DNA of 64,000 nucleotides from Lentibacillus sp. Marseille-P4043 (GTDB lineage Bacteria; Bacillota; Bacilli; Bacillales; Amphibacillaceae): contig NZ_LT984884.1 of assembly GCF_900258515.1 (NCBI RefSeq), positions 3,221,367 to 3,285,366 of the forward strand, written 5' to 3'. Position numbers and translations under genes: made by a program. Shown piece after piece: positions 48,860 through 58,093 of the stretch. The notes under the pieces were generated by a model. It ran no database searches, was not told where the DNA came from, and saw only the letters and a list, made by a program, of their open reading frames with translations. Positions within the stretch are counted from its first letter, which is position 1; each line of letters opens with the position of its first letter.

Positions 48860-51238
48860 TTATTCTTGCAAGGAAGCTTTTTCTTCACTCAAAGTACGAT
48901 GACTTCTGTGTTTTACAATAAAATACACCATTGTTAACATCATGAATCCGATAATATAAGCAAATAGGATTCCAATATTTTGCCACATAAAGGTGAAGTT
49001 TCCGCTTGAGATAACTGCCTTAAATGCTTGCACTGTATATGTCATAGGCAGCGCTGCATTAATCGGCTGCAATGCATCAGGAATCAATTCGAGCGGGAAT
49101 GTACCAGCGCTTGTCGTCAATTGAAAAATAAGAATAACAATTGCAAGGAAGCGTCCGGGATCACCCATTGATGTCACAAGAAATTGGATTAATGTCATAA
49201 ATGCCAGACTAGTTACAATTGATGTTAAGACAAAAAGTGGAATACTTTTCACATCAATTCCTAAACCAAATAAAAGAATAACGTCAGCAATTAGCGCTTG
49301 TACAACACCAACCAACGCGATAACACCAAATTTGCCAATAAACCATGTGAGACCATTTTTAGGTTTAATAACAGGTTTTTTCAACTGATAAACGATCGTA
49401 ATTAATAATGCTCCAACAAATAAGCCTAATGATAGGAAATACGGAGCAAATCCAGTACCATAGTTTGGAACTTTATTAATTTCTTGCTTATCAACGTTTA
49501 CTGGGTTACCCATCATATCATACGTATCATCATCTGCATGTACGGAGTTTGCTTCACCAGCAGCAGCTCCGAGTTTGTTATGCAATTCATCTGTTCCATC
49601 TACTAATTCGACTGTTCCATTTGCCAACTCTTTTGAACCATCTGCCAATTCTTCTGTTCCATCACTAATTTGTGCAGTAGCGCCCGCTAACTCACTCATC
49701 CCGCTATCCAACTGACCAACACCTGTCGCTAATGTATCGGCTCCATTTGTTGCACCTGATAGCTTGGTGTTAAACAAAGCTAAACTATCAACATATTGTT
49801 TTTGACCATCACTTAGTGCAAGTGATCCTTCTTTCAATTGTTTTGAACCATCTGCTAATGCGTGAACACCACTTTGTAACGTTTCCTGTTTTTGATTAAT
49901 CGTTACAATTCCATCGTAGAGTTTATTAAATGTTGGGTTAACTGCATCCTGAATTTGTCCTTCCAACCCACCTATTGCATTTGTAAATTGTTCGTTTACC
50001 TCATTTTTGTATTTGGTAAAGCCTTGGTTAAGACCAGAGCCAATACGTTGTTGTAATTGCTTTGGCAACTCATCTTTTGAAGGCGAACTTTCCTGAACTT
50101 GTTGCTGAAGCGATTCTAATACTTTCGGATCAACATTATTTTCTTTGAGCGTAACAATGATCTGCTTCATTTGTGCTGTTTGTTGCTTTGAAATCTGTTC
50201 AGCCAAAGCCCCTGATAACTGGCTATTTAATTGCGATTGCAACTCATCCAATCCAGCATTCATTTCGCCTACACTCGTTTGTAATTGCTTGCCAATTGTC
50301 TCAGCCATCTCAGTTGGAAGTTTCGTTTGGAATTCTTTTAGTCCATCCTTTACTTGGTCCGTTCCAGCAATTAGCTCTGGTACCTTTTTATCCATTTCTT
50401 GAAGCCCTTTATTAGCTTTGGCGGTTCCATTAACCAGACTTTGTGATCCATCTTGAACGTCTTTGGCAGCATTTAGTAATTTACCACTGCCATCTGACAA
50501 TTGACTAATTCCATTGGCAAGATTTTTCGAACCATCAGCTACATCATCCATACCTGCTTTCGCCTGATTTACACCATTTTGAAATTCGATTGATTTGTCA
50601 GCTAATACAATTAAGTTATCTTTTAATTTTTCGGATCCATCTTCCAGTGCTTGTGCCCCATCATGCAGCTCTCCTGCGCCATCACTTGCATTTCCAAGAC
50701 CATCTGCCATTTCTGTTACTTTATCAAACATCGTCTCCGCATAGGTTGCCGAAATCTCACTAGAAATAGCGGTTTTAATTTCTTTTACCGCTGTTTCACC
50801 AATTTGCGAAGAAAGAAAATTGTAACTTTCATTCGGGACATATTTCATTTGTAATTTTTTAGGTTTTTCATCTAGCAATGTTGTAGCATGTTGCGAAAAA
50901 TTCTCTGGAATCTCAACCAACATATAATATTTTTGATTTTCTAATTCTTGATACCCATCTTCTTTTGAAACAAAATGGAACTGAAATTCTTCGTTGCCTT
51001 TTAATTTATCAACGAGCTCATCACCTAATTCCAATTCTTCCCCTTCGTAATTGGCACCTGTATCTTCATTGACAACAGCTACTGGTAAATCTTGAAGATG
51101 ACCATATGGATCCCAAAATGACCATAAAAACATACCTGCATAAAGAATCGGTACAAAGATAACCGCAATGATCGGAATTAATATTTTTTTATTGCTAAAA
51201 ATATTTTTTAACTCCGAAAAGAATAATGATTGTTTCAT
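48860..51238 (-). CDS. yhgE: YhgE/Pip domain membrane protein
   Basis: This 792-residue protein has one N-terminal helix (PIIAVIFVPILYAGMFLW), a long extracellular part with coiled coil and many repeats of the form LADGSxxLxxG (for example around residues 180-290 and 460-570), and five or six C-terminal membrane helices. This is the YhgE/phage-infection-protein (Pip) layout, distantly related to ABC-2 permeases and to the ESX/type VII component EsaA. It is transcribed away from the adjacent TetR gene's end, behind two operator-like dyads, so the TetR protein probably represses it. Confidence 0.88.
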   Translation of the reverse strand: MKQSLFFSELKNIFSNKKILIPIIAVIFVPILYAGMFLWSFWDPYGHLQDLPVAVVNEDTGANYEGEELELGDELVDKLKGNEEFQFHFVSKEDGYQELENQKYYMLVEIPENFSQHATTLLDEKPKKLQMKYVPNESYNFLSSQIGETAVKEIKTAISSEISATYAETMFDKVTEMADGLGNASDGAGELHDGAQALEDGSEKLKDNLIVLADKSIEFQNGVNQAKAGMDDVADGSKNLANGISQLSDGSGKLLNAAKDVQDGSQSLVNGTAKANKGLQEMDKKVPELIAGTDQVKDGLKEFQTKLPTEMAETIGKQLQTSVGEMNAGLDELQSQLNSQLSGALAEQISKQQTAQMKQIIVTLKENNVDPKVLESLQQQVQESSPSKDELPKQLQQRIGSGLNQGFTKYKNEVNEQFTNAIGGLEGQIQDAVNPTFNKLYDGIVTINQKQETLQSGVHALADGSKQLKEGSLALSDGQKQYVDSLALFNTKLSGATNGADTLATGVGQLDSGMSELAGATAQISDGTEELADGSKELANGTVELVDGTDELHNKLGAAAGEANSVHADDDTYDMMGNPVNVDKQEINKVPNYGTGFAPYFLSLGLFVGALLITIVYQLKKPVIKPKNGLTWFIGKFGVIALVGVVQALIADVILLFGLGIDVKSIPLFVLTSIVTSLAFMTLIQFLVTSMGDPGRFLAIVILIFQLTTSAGTFPLELIPDALQPINAALPMTYTVQAFKAVISSGNFTFMWQNIGILFAYIIGFMMLTMVYFIVKHRSHRTLSEEKASLQE

Positions 51239-51264
51239 TTACTTATATCCTCCCATGATAATTG

Positions 51265-51289
51265 TTGACTATTTTATTCATCAAGTCAA
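51265..51289. promoter_or_regulatory. Operator-like dyad 1 upstream of yhgE
   Basis: TTGACT and AGTCAA are arms of a 25-base dyad; the centre contains TTTATTCAT, the same as in the next dyad. Confidence 0.55.
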
Positions 51290-51303
51290 TTTAATGTAAA
51301 AAT

Positions 51304-51328
51304 ATGACCAATTTATTCATTTAGTCAT
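51304..51328. promoter_or_regulatory. Operator-like dyad 2 upstream of yhgE
   Basis: ATGACCAA-N9-TTAGTCAT, 25 bases, centred 39 bases from dyad 1. It has the same arms and spacing as the dyad at 51949-51973 ahead of the TetR gene. Confidence 0.7.
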
Positions 51329-51351
51329 TTTTATTCAAAAACTAAGGATCA

Positions 51352-51927
51352 TCATTTCGTTGATAATCCCTCAAAAATGTATAAATTGAATAGTCGCGAT
51401 ATCTCATCTCTTCCCAACGGTTCATGGAATTGCTCCCAGTCAAAGATAAGCGATTTATACAATTTCAACATTACAAAAGCAGTTATTTCAGGATTACATG
51501 GTTTAATTTCACCTTTATTAACCGCCTTTTCTACGATATCTTTAATATAATTGATAATCGTGTTCTCTAACTTCTGAACAACCTCTAATACTTCAGGTGT
51601 TCCAATTTCACGTTCTTCCTGCAAAAGCTTGATCGTTAACTGATGATCTTTTCGAAATTCCAATAATTTAAGCAGTGCACAGGTAGCATTCTCATAAAAC
51701 GGTAGACTTTCATCCATTGTATCTTCTGCAGCTGCCTTCATTTCCTTAATAAGTGAAGAAATTATTTCATCAAATAACTCTTCCTTATTTTTAAAAAAAG
51801 TATAAATCGTCCCCTTTCCGACATTTGCCAGTTTTGCAACTTGATCCATTGTTGTTGCCTTATATCCAAATAAAGAAAAAGATTTTGTGGCTGCATCAAC
51901 AATTGATTGTTTACGGTCAATTGCCAT
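51352..51927 (-). CDS. TetR family repressor (YhgD-like)
   Basis: The 191-residue protein has a TetR N-terminal HTH (IVDAATKSFSLFGYKATTMD, VAKLANVGKGTIYTFFKNKE) and a C-terminal ligand domain resembling YhgD-type regulators (LLQEEREIGTPEVLEVVQ). It lies directly upstream of yhgE in the same direction. A perfect 25-base dyad in front of its own gene and two similar dyads in front of yhgE suggest that it represses both. The inducing ligand is unknown. Confidence 0.9.
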   Translation of the reverse strand: MAIDRKQSIVDAATKSFSLFGYKATTMDQVAKLANVGKGTIYTFFKNKEELFDEIISSLIKEMKAAAEDTMDESLPFYENATCALLKLLEFRKDHQLTIKLLQEEREIGTPEVLEVVQKLENTIINYIKDIVEKAVNKGEIKPCNPEITAFVMLKLYKSLIFDWEQFHEPLGRDEISRLFNLYIFEGLSTK

Positions 51928-51948
51928 TCATTCCACCCACCCTCCATT

Positions 51949-51973
51949 ATGACCAAATGATTATATTGGTCAT
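51949..51973. promoter_or_regulatory. Operator-like dyad upstream of the TetR gene
   Basis: ATGACCAA-N9-TTGGTCAT: perfect 8-base arms with a nine-base centre, 22 bases before the TetR start. This is the strongest of the three related dyads. Confidence 0.75.
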
Positions 51974-52073
51974 TTTGTACAAATTGAATCATACCATTAT
52001 TTTTAATTCCTTTCAATCGCTAGAGTGTCCTCACAAGAAAATTAACAGCTTCTCTCGGAATACCAAAAAAACA

Positions 52074-52102
52074 GTTGACACTTTTAAAAAAAGCTGTAAT
52101 AA
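52074..52102 (+). promoter_or_regulatory. SigA promoter of the uraA leader
   Basis: TTGACA and TAATAA are separated by 17 bases. The transcript would begin near 52109 and include the PyrR site and attenuator. Confidence 0.8.
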
Positions 52103-52137
52103 TACTTAAGATAAGTTTATACGGTTACCTTTAATTC

Positions 52138-52151
52138 AGTCCTGTGAGGCT
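52138..52151 (+). promoter_or_regulatory. PyrR binding loop in the uraA leader
   Basis: AGTCCTGTGAGGCT fits the PyrR anti-antiterminator consensus ARUCCNGNGAGGYU. With the downstream terminator at 52229-52261 it indicates UMP-dependent attenuation. Confidence 0.88.
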
Positions 52152-52228
52152 GGCAAGGTGGAGCAGATGATGGTTTGTTATTGATTAAAACGGTAGAAGT
52201 AAATCTTACTGTTCTATTCGCTCACATA

Positions 52229-52261
52229 CACCTTGCCTATATATAGGCAAGGTGTTTTTTG
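52229..52261 (+). terminator. PyrR-controlled attenuator ahead of uraA
   Basis: CACCTTGCCTATA and TATAGGCAAGGTG form a hairpin followed by seven T, 64 bases before the uraA start. Confidence 0.9.
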
Positions 52262-52324
52262 TATTTTTATCCGCATTATTATAATGGTAGCCGGTAAACC
52301 TAATTTTTAAAAGGAGAGAGAAAA

Positions 52325-53605
52325 ATGGCACATAAGGAAATACAAGTTCACGACCGTTTACCTTTTTTACAAAGTTTACCATTAGGTATCCAACATTTAT
52401 TTGCCATGTTTGGCTCAAACGTACTGGTACCTGTACTATTCGGAGTCGATCCGGCAACCATCCTATTAATGAATGGGATTGGAACATTGTTATATATTTT
52501 TATTACAAAAGGGAAAATCCCTGCATTTTTGGGAGCCAGTTTTGCCTTTATATCCCCTACTTTTGTTGTATTAGGTCAGTATGCGGGTGGAGCAGGCTAT
52601 AGTTATGTACTAGGTGGCTTCTTCATGGTCGGGATTGTCTTATGTATTGTGGCACTTATTGTCAAATTTGTAGGTACAGCATGGATAGACGTCATATTCC
52701 CACCAGCGGCAATGGGGGCGATTGTTGCCGTTATCGGATTAGAGCTTGTTCCAACTGCAGCAGAAATGGCAGGGTGGATTGCCCCGGCAGATGCTGACGG
52801 AACCTGGACAATTGATCCTAATGTTGCAATTGTTTCACTTCTAACTCTAGCAATAACCATTATTTGTTGGGTCACACTTCGCGGCTTTTTGAAAATCATT
52901 CCTATCTTAATCGGCATTATTACTGGATACATCATTGCCTACGCATTCGGTATAGTAGACCTATCAAAAGTTCAAGAGGCCGCCTGGATTTCTGCACCAA
53001 CTTATTACCAGATGAAAATTGACTGGTCGGCAATTCTCGTGATTTTGCCTGCAGCACTTGTTATTATTCCAGAGCATATTGGACACTTATTTGTGACAGG
53101 AAACATCGTTAAAAGTGATTTAACAAAAGATCCCGGACTTGATCGTTCATTAGCAGGGAACGGAATCTCTACGATTATTTCCAGCTTCTTCGGTTCTACT
53201 CCAAACACAACCTATGGGGAAAACATTGGAGTTCTAGCTATAACAAGAGTTTACTCAACTTGGATAATAGGATTAGCAGCGGTGATGGCTATCATCTTGT
53301 CTTTCTGCGGAAAACTGGCAGCATTAATTTCGTCGATTCCAGCACCTGTTATGGGCGGTGTATCCTTGTTATTATTTGGTATCATTGCAGCAAGCGGACT
53401 CAGAATGCTTGTCGAGTCAAAAGTGGATTACAATCGTTCACAAAATTTAATCTTAACGTGTGTTGTTCTTGTTATTGGCATCAGTGGTGCAACCGTTCAA
53501 ATTGGTTCTGTTGCCCTAACAGGGATGGGCTTAGCAACAATTGTAGCCATCATCCTTGGATTATTCTTTAAATTACTTGATGTGTTGAAGTTGTCAAATG
53601 AGTAA
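52325..53605 (+). CDS. uraA: Uracil:cation symporter (NCS2 family)
   Basis: The 426-residue, 14-helix protein is a UraA/PyrP-type permease. Family marks are LPLGIQHLFAMFGSNVLVP, GASFAFISP, ALVIIPEHIGHLFVTG (the substrate-binding glutamate) and STPNTTYGENIGVLAITRVYS (binding helix, in part). The PyrR site and attenuator in its leader tie it to pyrimidine supply, so uracil is the likely substrate. The ATG follows AAAAGGAGAG. It stands alone, away from a pyr operon. Confidence 0.94.
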   Translation: MAHKEIQVHDRLPFLQSLPLGIQHLFAMFGSNVLVPVLFGVDPATILLMNGIGTLLYIFITKGKIPAFLGASFAFISPTFVVLGQYAGGAGYSYVLGGFFMVGIVLCIVALIVKFVGTAWIDVIFPPAAMGAIVAVIGLELVPTAAEMAGWIAPADADGTWTIDPNVAIVSLLTLAITIICWVTLRGFLKIIPILIGIITGYIIAYAFGIVDLSKVQEAAWISAPTYYQMKIDWSAILVILPAALVIIPEHIGHLFVTGNIVKSDLTKDPGLDRSLAGNGISTIISSFFGSTPNTTYGENIGVLAITRVYSTWIIGLAAVMAIILSFCGKLAALISSIPAPVMGGVSLLLFGIIAASGLRMLVESKVDYNRSQNLILTCVVLVIGISGATVQIGSVALTGMGLATIVAIILGLFFKLLDVLKLSNE

Positions 53606-53618
53606 TATTAAACATAAG

Positions 53619-53640
53619 GCCGTATCTCAATCGATACGGC
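53619..53640. terminator. Terminator between uraA and topB
   Basis: GCCGTATC and GATACGGC form an 8-bp stem with a six-base loop between the convergent genes. Confidence 0.75.
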
Positions 53641-53658
53641 TTTACTAGTTTTAGAGAT

Positions 53659-55809
53659 TTATTTCCCAAAATCCATCTTCCAGCTAAAATAATCATTATC
53701 TGGATTTTTTTCATAGCTTAAATAGGCATTAAATTTGCTTCCTTTTTTACTTGTCAGTCCTTTTACATAGGTTCTTTTGTTTTTTAACAGCTGCTTCACC
53801 ATCGTTTTTGTAGGTTTCTTTTTCATTGTCGCTAAATACTTGTCATTTTTCCATATCACAAATTTACAGCCGCTCTTCCAATTACTGCAACCAAACCCCT
53901 TTTTTCCTTCGATTACACTGCTTCCACATTGCGGACAAGACCCTAATCTTTCATTTGTTTTTCGAGGTGACTGAGAAATTTCATTAATGATAATATCCTG
54001 CCCAGCTTTGATTGTCGCCACTGACTCATTGGTAAAATGAAAGACGACACGTAAAAATTCCTTTTTGTCGATCTCCCCTTTTTGAATATCTGATAATGTC
54101 TTCTCCAAGCGACCAGTAAATTCTAAATCAAACAGATCCTTTACCGGGAATGTTTCCACAAGCCTTTTGCCTAAATCGGAACAGAATAGATGTTTACCTT
54201 GTCCCGCGATATAGCCGACATCTTTCAATTTCTTAATTGTTTCGGCCCTAGTCGCCGGTGTTCCAATGCTGAATCCAGTCAAAATACTCCCCATTTGTTC
54301 TTCATTTTCATCTTCCTTAAAATTTTTTCCACACGTCTCCATGACTCGCAATAGCGTTTTCTCTGTGTGATGCTTTGGCGGTTTTGTTACATGGGAGGTA
54401 ACTTTTGAATCCAGCAAACTTACATTGTCATTTACCTGAACTATTGGTAATAGATTGTCCTTCGATTGAATGTTTTCTACCTTTTTCCATCCTTCAACAA
54501 GCTGTACTTTTCCCTTCGAAGCAAAGTGTCCTTTCACTTCATCTATTTTTGTGATGAGCTTTGTTTCCTCATATTCGGCAACAGGCATAAATTGCATGAT
54601 AAAACGATTTTTAATTGCGATATACACGATTTGTTCATCACTCGTTAGACGTTTTGGTTTCACATAAGTTGGAATGATCGCGCTGTGACTTTCCACCTTG
54701 GCATTGTTAAAGACCCGCTTCGTTTTCTTGAATTTAATCTCATCTTTATACGGCAGATCTTCTGCTAATGTTTTCAATACGTTGGCTGTCTTCCCAACTA
54801 AGCTCTCGTCTAAAGCAACACTAGAAGTACGCGGATATGTGATAAATTTTTTCTCATAAAGTGATTGGGCAACTTTCAATACTTTATCAGATGTCCAGCC
54901 TTTATATTTATTCGTTATGTATCCTTGCAAGTTAGATAAATTGAACAATAATGGGGCAAACTCCTTCTTCTTCTCCACTTGTTTGTCGGTAATTATTGCT
55001 TGCTTTCCTTGAATAGTCTTTTGAATGTTGTCCAACGTATCTTTTTGTTTAAATTTTTCTTGTTTTGCCTCAACATATGTACCTTCATACGCTTGCTTAT
55101 CATCTGTCTGAAAGGTTGCTGTTAATTTAAAATAATCCTCTGGTACAAAATTTTCAATTTCCTTATCGCGATCATAAATTATTTTCAACGTAGGCAACAG
55201 AACCCTTCCAATGTTCAGCGCTTTTCCCTTACCTTTTTGATATTTTAATGTCGCAACAGAGGTTAAATTAATCCCAATCACCCAATCAGCCCATTGCCTG
55301 CTAACTCCGGCATCTCTCAATGGCTGCATTGTCTCATTTGGTCTCATCTTTTCGATTCCTTGAAGCACTTCCTCTGTGGTCCATTCATTAAGTAACAAGC
55401 GATACACTGGTTTATTTGGATTTGCCCGATAAATAATGCTATCCCCAATTAATTGCCCTTCCCGATCATAATCACATGCAGAGATGATTGTATCAACGTC
55501 AGTTCGTCTCATTAAATAATGAATCGTTTTTAATTGCTTTGTTGCACCCTGATCTGATCGTTGCCTATTTCGTGGATCAGTTTTTATTTTATACTTAAAA
55601 TTAGCAGGGATAAACGGAAAGTTGTCTAGTTTCCATCGTGCCATTTTGCTATCATAGTCTTTTGCGTCGTATAGCTGAACCAAATGACCAAAAGCCCACG
55701 TAATGATATAGTTGTTTCCTTCAAAATAGCCATCTTTTTTACCTTTAATTTTTAGCGCATCTGCAATGTTTTTCGCAACTGAAGGTTTTTCCGCTAAAAT
55801 TAATCGCAT
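53659..55809 (-). CDS. topB: DNA topoisomerase III
   Basis: The 716-residue type IA topoisomerase has an N-terminal Toprim domain (LILAEKPSVAKNIADAL, SACDYDREGQLIGD), the catalytic tyrosine in FITYPRTSS near residue 325, and a C-terminal zinc-ribbon-like motif (CPQCGSSVIEGKKGFGC ... GC). It relaxes and decatenates DNA through single-strand passage. I chose the ATG at 55809 because AAAGGGGTG is too close to the one at 55815. It is transcribed alone. Confidence 0.95.
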   Translation of the reverse strand: MRLILAEKPSVAKNIADALKIKGKKDGYFEGNNYIITWAFGHLVQLYDAKDYDSKMARWKLDNFPFIPANFKYKIKTDPRNRQRSDQGATKQLKTIHYLMRRTDVDTIISACDYDREGQLIGDSIIYRANPNKPVYRLLLNEWTTEEVLQGIEKMRPNETMQPLRDAGVSRQWADWVIGINLTSVATLKYQKGKGKALNIGRVLLPTLKIIYDRDKEIENFVPEDYFKLTATFQTDDKQAYEGTYVEAKQEKFKQKDTLDNIQKTIQGKQAIITDKQVEKKKEFAPLLFNLSNLQGYITNKYKGWTSDKVLKVAQSLYEKKFITYPRTSSVALDESLVGKTANVLKTLAEDLPYKDEIKFKKTKRVFNNAKVESHSAIIPTYVKPKRLTSDEQIVYIAIKNRFIMQFMPVAEYEETKLITKIDEVKGHFASKGKVQLVEGWKKVENIQSKDNLLPIVQVNDNVSLLDSKVTSHVTKPPKHHTEKTLLRVMETCGKNFKEDENEEQMGSILTGFSIGTPATRAETIKKLKDVGYIAGQGKHLFCSDLGKRLVETFPVKDLFDLEFTGRLEKTLSDIQKGEIDKKEFLRVVFHFTNESVATIKAGQDIIINEISQSPRKTNERLGSCPQCGSSVIEGKKGFGCSNWKSGCKFVIWKNDKYLATMKKKPTKTMVKQLLKNKRTYVKGLTSKKGSKFNAYLSYEKNPDNDYFSWKMDFGK

Positions 55810-55900
55810 TGGCATTCACCCCTTTGTTATTTTATAACATATAACCTTATATATTTTCTCACGCTTTAGGCAAACTAATAACGATTGGAGGAGGGACTAT

Positions 55901-56062
55901 ATGAATAAAAAGAAGATGCGAAAAAATAATAATGTGCAAGCACCAGGTATTGATCCTGATGATTCTTACGGGGAGGATGCAACCCAATCCGAAATTGAAA
56001 ACGAAGAATCGACAACTGTTACAAGGCTCACCTATGATGAATATGATCCAAGTGAGGAATAA
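55901..56062 (+). CDS. 53-residue charged small protein, unknown
   Basis: A frame from the ATG at 55901 (GGAGGAGG eight bases upstream) to 56062 encodes a soluble peptide with a basic start (MNKKKMRKNNN) and an acidic, Asp/Glu-rich remainder ending TYDEYDPSEE. The excellent ribosome site and a terminator directly after the stop support a real gene. It has no cysteine or membrane segment. The composition is like small spore-associated or stress peptides, but no family was recognised. Confidence 0.72.
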   Translation: MNKKKMRKNNNVQAPGIDPDDSYGEDATQSEIENEESTTVTRLTYDEYDPSEE

Positions 56063-56087
56063 TTGCTTCTCCTCAAAAAATGCCTAG

Positions 56088-56115
56088 CCCACTTGAAAAA
56101 TAAGTGGGTTTTTTT
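56088..56115 (+). terminator. Terminator of the 53-residue ORF
   Basis: CCCACTT and AAGTGGG form a stem followed by seven T. Confidence 0.85.
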
Positions 56116-56257
56116 AGGTTTGCAATCCTTAATACATGCCATTATCATAGCATATTTTTCTCAAAATGACGAACATTCGTTTTGCTAACGTGTGTTTTTA
56201 TATAAATTTTATGGTTTACAAAAAATCGTAAAAAGCGTAACATAAAAAAAGTGATTT

Positions 56258-56275
56258 TATTTACCTGGGTAAATA
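56258..56275. promoter_or_regulatory. MarR-type operator overlapping the operon leader
   Basis: TATTTACCTGGGTAAATA has perfect 8-base arms around TG and ends three bases before the GAGGTG ribosome site of the MarR gene. The position suits autorepression. Confidence 0.7.
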
Positions 56276-56288
56276 ATGAGGTGAAAAA

Positions 56289-56720
56289 ATGGACCATATG
56301 GACAATCGAAACTTGTTTCACTTACTTAATCAGCGCTATCGGTTTATCGAAAAAGAAATGAACAGACGGCTTTATGACCATGGATTGTATACATCTCAGT
56401 GGTCCATTATTTTTTGTCTGGAGCGTTTTGGCCCAATGACACAAACTGCGATTTGGAAATACCTTAACGTAGAAGCGCCAACCGTTACCCGTACACTATC
56501 TCGGATGGAGAAAAGCGGATGGATTGTTCGGAAAAGAGGTACAGACAAACGTGAACGTGTTATTGAATTGACAGAGGGAGCAAAGCGAGAGTTTACAAAA
56601 GTTCATCAAACAATGGATGAATTTGAGCAAGACATGCTGGCTAATTTGTCGTCAGCTGAAAAACAGCAATTGAAACAATTACTACAAAAAATTGGTACAA
56701 CAGGAGAGGAAAATCATTGA
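56289..56720 (+). CDS. MarR family transcriptional regulator
   Basis: The 143-residue winged-helix protein shows the MarR pattern: LYTSQWSIIFCLERFGPMTQ, recognition helix NVEAPTVTRTLSRMEKSG, and wing VRKRGTDKRERVIELTEG. It is the first gene of a two-gene operon with an MFS efflux protein that overlaps it by four bases. The palindrome in front of its start suggests that it represses the operon and is released by a ligand, probably a transported compound. The ligand is unknown. Confidence 0.9.
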   Translation: MDHMDNRNLFHLLNQRYRFIEKEMNRRLYDHGLYTSQWSIIFCLERFGPMTQTAIWKYLNVEAPTVTRTLSRMEKSGWIVRKRGTDKRERVIELTEGAKREFTKVHQTMDEFEQDMLANLSSAEKQQLKQLLQKIGTTGEENH

Positions 56721-57919
56721 GTAACAATCAACAACCAATCTGGACGAGAAGTTTTATTAGTATTTCCGTGACACAGTTCATGGTTTTTTTAGTTTTTTAT
56801 GCATTACTAACGACACTCCCAATTTATGTAATTGACAACATGGGAGGGTCAGAAGCTGAAGGTGGATTAGTCGTTACGGTTATGTTAATAGCCGCAATAA
56901 TTGTACGCCCATTTTCAGCAAAATTATTAGATAAACTTGGTAAGAAAAAAGGACTCATCATAAGTGTTGCTATTTTTACAGCAACCTCATTCCTCTATAT
57001 TTGGACAGATCAATTCATCTCATTATTATTACTTCGTTTCTTTCACGGACTTTCATTTGGTGTGATTTCTACAGCAACTGGAGCAATTGCTGCGGATGTT
57101 ATACCTCCATCAAGGCGTGGTGAAGGGCTTGGATATTTTGCAATGGCAATGAATCTTGCAGTTGTGGCTGGGCCTTTTATCGGATTATCATTGTTGCAAT
57201 TTATCACCTTTCAAATGCTCTTTGTTATTCTAAGTGTCCTTATGATAAGTGGTGTCATTTGCTCTATTTTAGTTCATGTCCCTGCAACTGATGCGGTTAA
57301 TAATTCTGAAACAGTAAAACACAAATTTACACTGCATGATTTAATTGAGTTAAAGGCAATACCAATTGCACTTATCAGTAGCTTGGCTTCGCTAGCCTAT
57401 GCAAGTGTTTTATCGTTTATTTCGGTTTATGCCGATTCAATTGGACTATCCGCAGCTGCCAGCTATTTCTTTCTAGTGTTCGCAATTGTTATGATCGCAT
57501 CACGACCATATTTCGGTAAAGCATTCGATTTACGAGGACCATCATTCGTTATTTTACCTTGTTTATTCATCTTTGCCATTGGTCTTGTTATGTTAAGTTT
57601 CACCGATAATGCTTGGATGCTGTTAATTTCAGCAGGGCTTACTGGTCTTGGTTATGGAACAATTTTGCCAAGTTTCCAAACAATGGCAATCCAGGCTGCA
57701 CCTAACCACCGAAGCAGCCATGCTACAGCAACATTTTTTATGTTTTATGATTCCGGTATCGCAGTGGGGTCGTTTGTATGGGGTTTTGTCGTAGCAGCTT
57801 TCGGTTTTGAAAAGTTATATATTCTATGTGCTGTCGTGGTTTTAGTAGCTGTCGGCCTGTTCAGCCTTCATCAAGGAAAACAGAAACCAAAATTTTCAAA
57901 GCAAGAAATTTATCGATAA
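56717..57919 (+). CDS. MFS transporter (drug efflux type)
   Basis: The 400-residue, 12-helix protein shows MFS loop motifs (RPFSAKLLDKLGKKKGLIIS after helix 2, and PPSRRGEGLGYFAMAMN) of the DHA1 group, which in Bacillus includes drug and metabolite exporters. It starts at a TTG that overlaps the stop of the MarR gene (TTGA), after AGGAGAGG. Coupling to MarR suggests efflux of a toxic compound; the substrate cannot be predicted. A terminator follows. Confidence 0.88.
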   Translation: MSNNQQPIWTRSFISISVTQFMVFLVFYALLTTLPIYVIDNMGGSEAEGGLVVTVMLIAAIIVRPFSAKLLDKLGKKKGLIISVAIFTATSFLYIWTDQFISLLLLRFFHGLSFGVISTATGAIAADVIPPSRRGEGLGYFAMAMNLAVVAGPFIGLSLLQFITFQMLFVILSVLMISGVICSILVHVPATDAVNNSETVKHKFTLHDLIELKAIPIALISSLASLAYASVLSFISVYADSIGLSAAASYFFLVFAIVMIASRPYFGKAFDLRGPSFVILPCLFIFAIGLVMLSFTDNAWMLLISAGLTGLGYGTILPSFQTMAIQAAPNHRSSHATATFFMFYDSGIAVGSFVWGFVVAAFGFEKLYILCAVVVLVAVGLFSLHQGKQKPKFSKQEIYR

Positions 57920-57929
57920 GATTTAAGCC

Positions 57930-57972
57930 AACCTGTATTCATTTCGCTGCTTGAAATGGTACAGGTTTTTTT
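57930..57972 (+). terminator. Terminator of the MarR-MFS operon
   Basis: AACCTGTA and TACAGGTT enclose a second stem (CATTTC/GAAATG) and are followed by a T-run. Confidence 0.85.
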
Positions 57973-58093
57973 CTTTTCCAATTCGAGTGTTAATAAATCA
58001 TCTAGAAAAAATATTAAAGATAATACATAACTAACGTGTAAAACGGAACCATAATATTAGCAAGTCCCTAAAAAATCGATGGAGGTTATTTCA

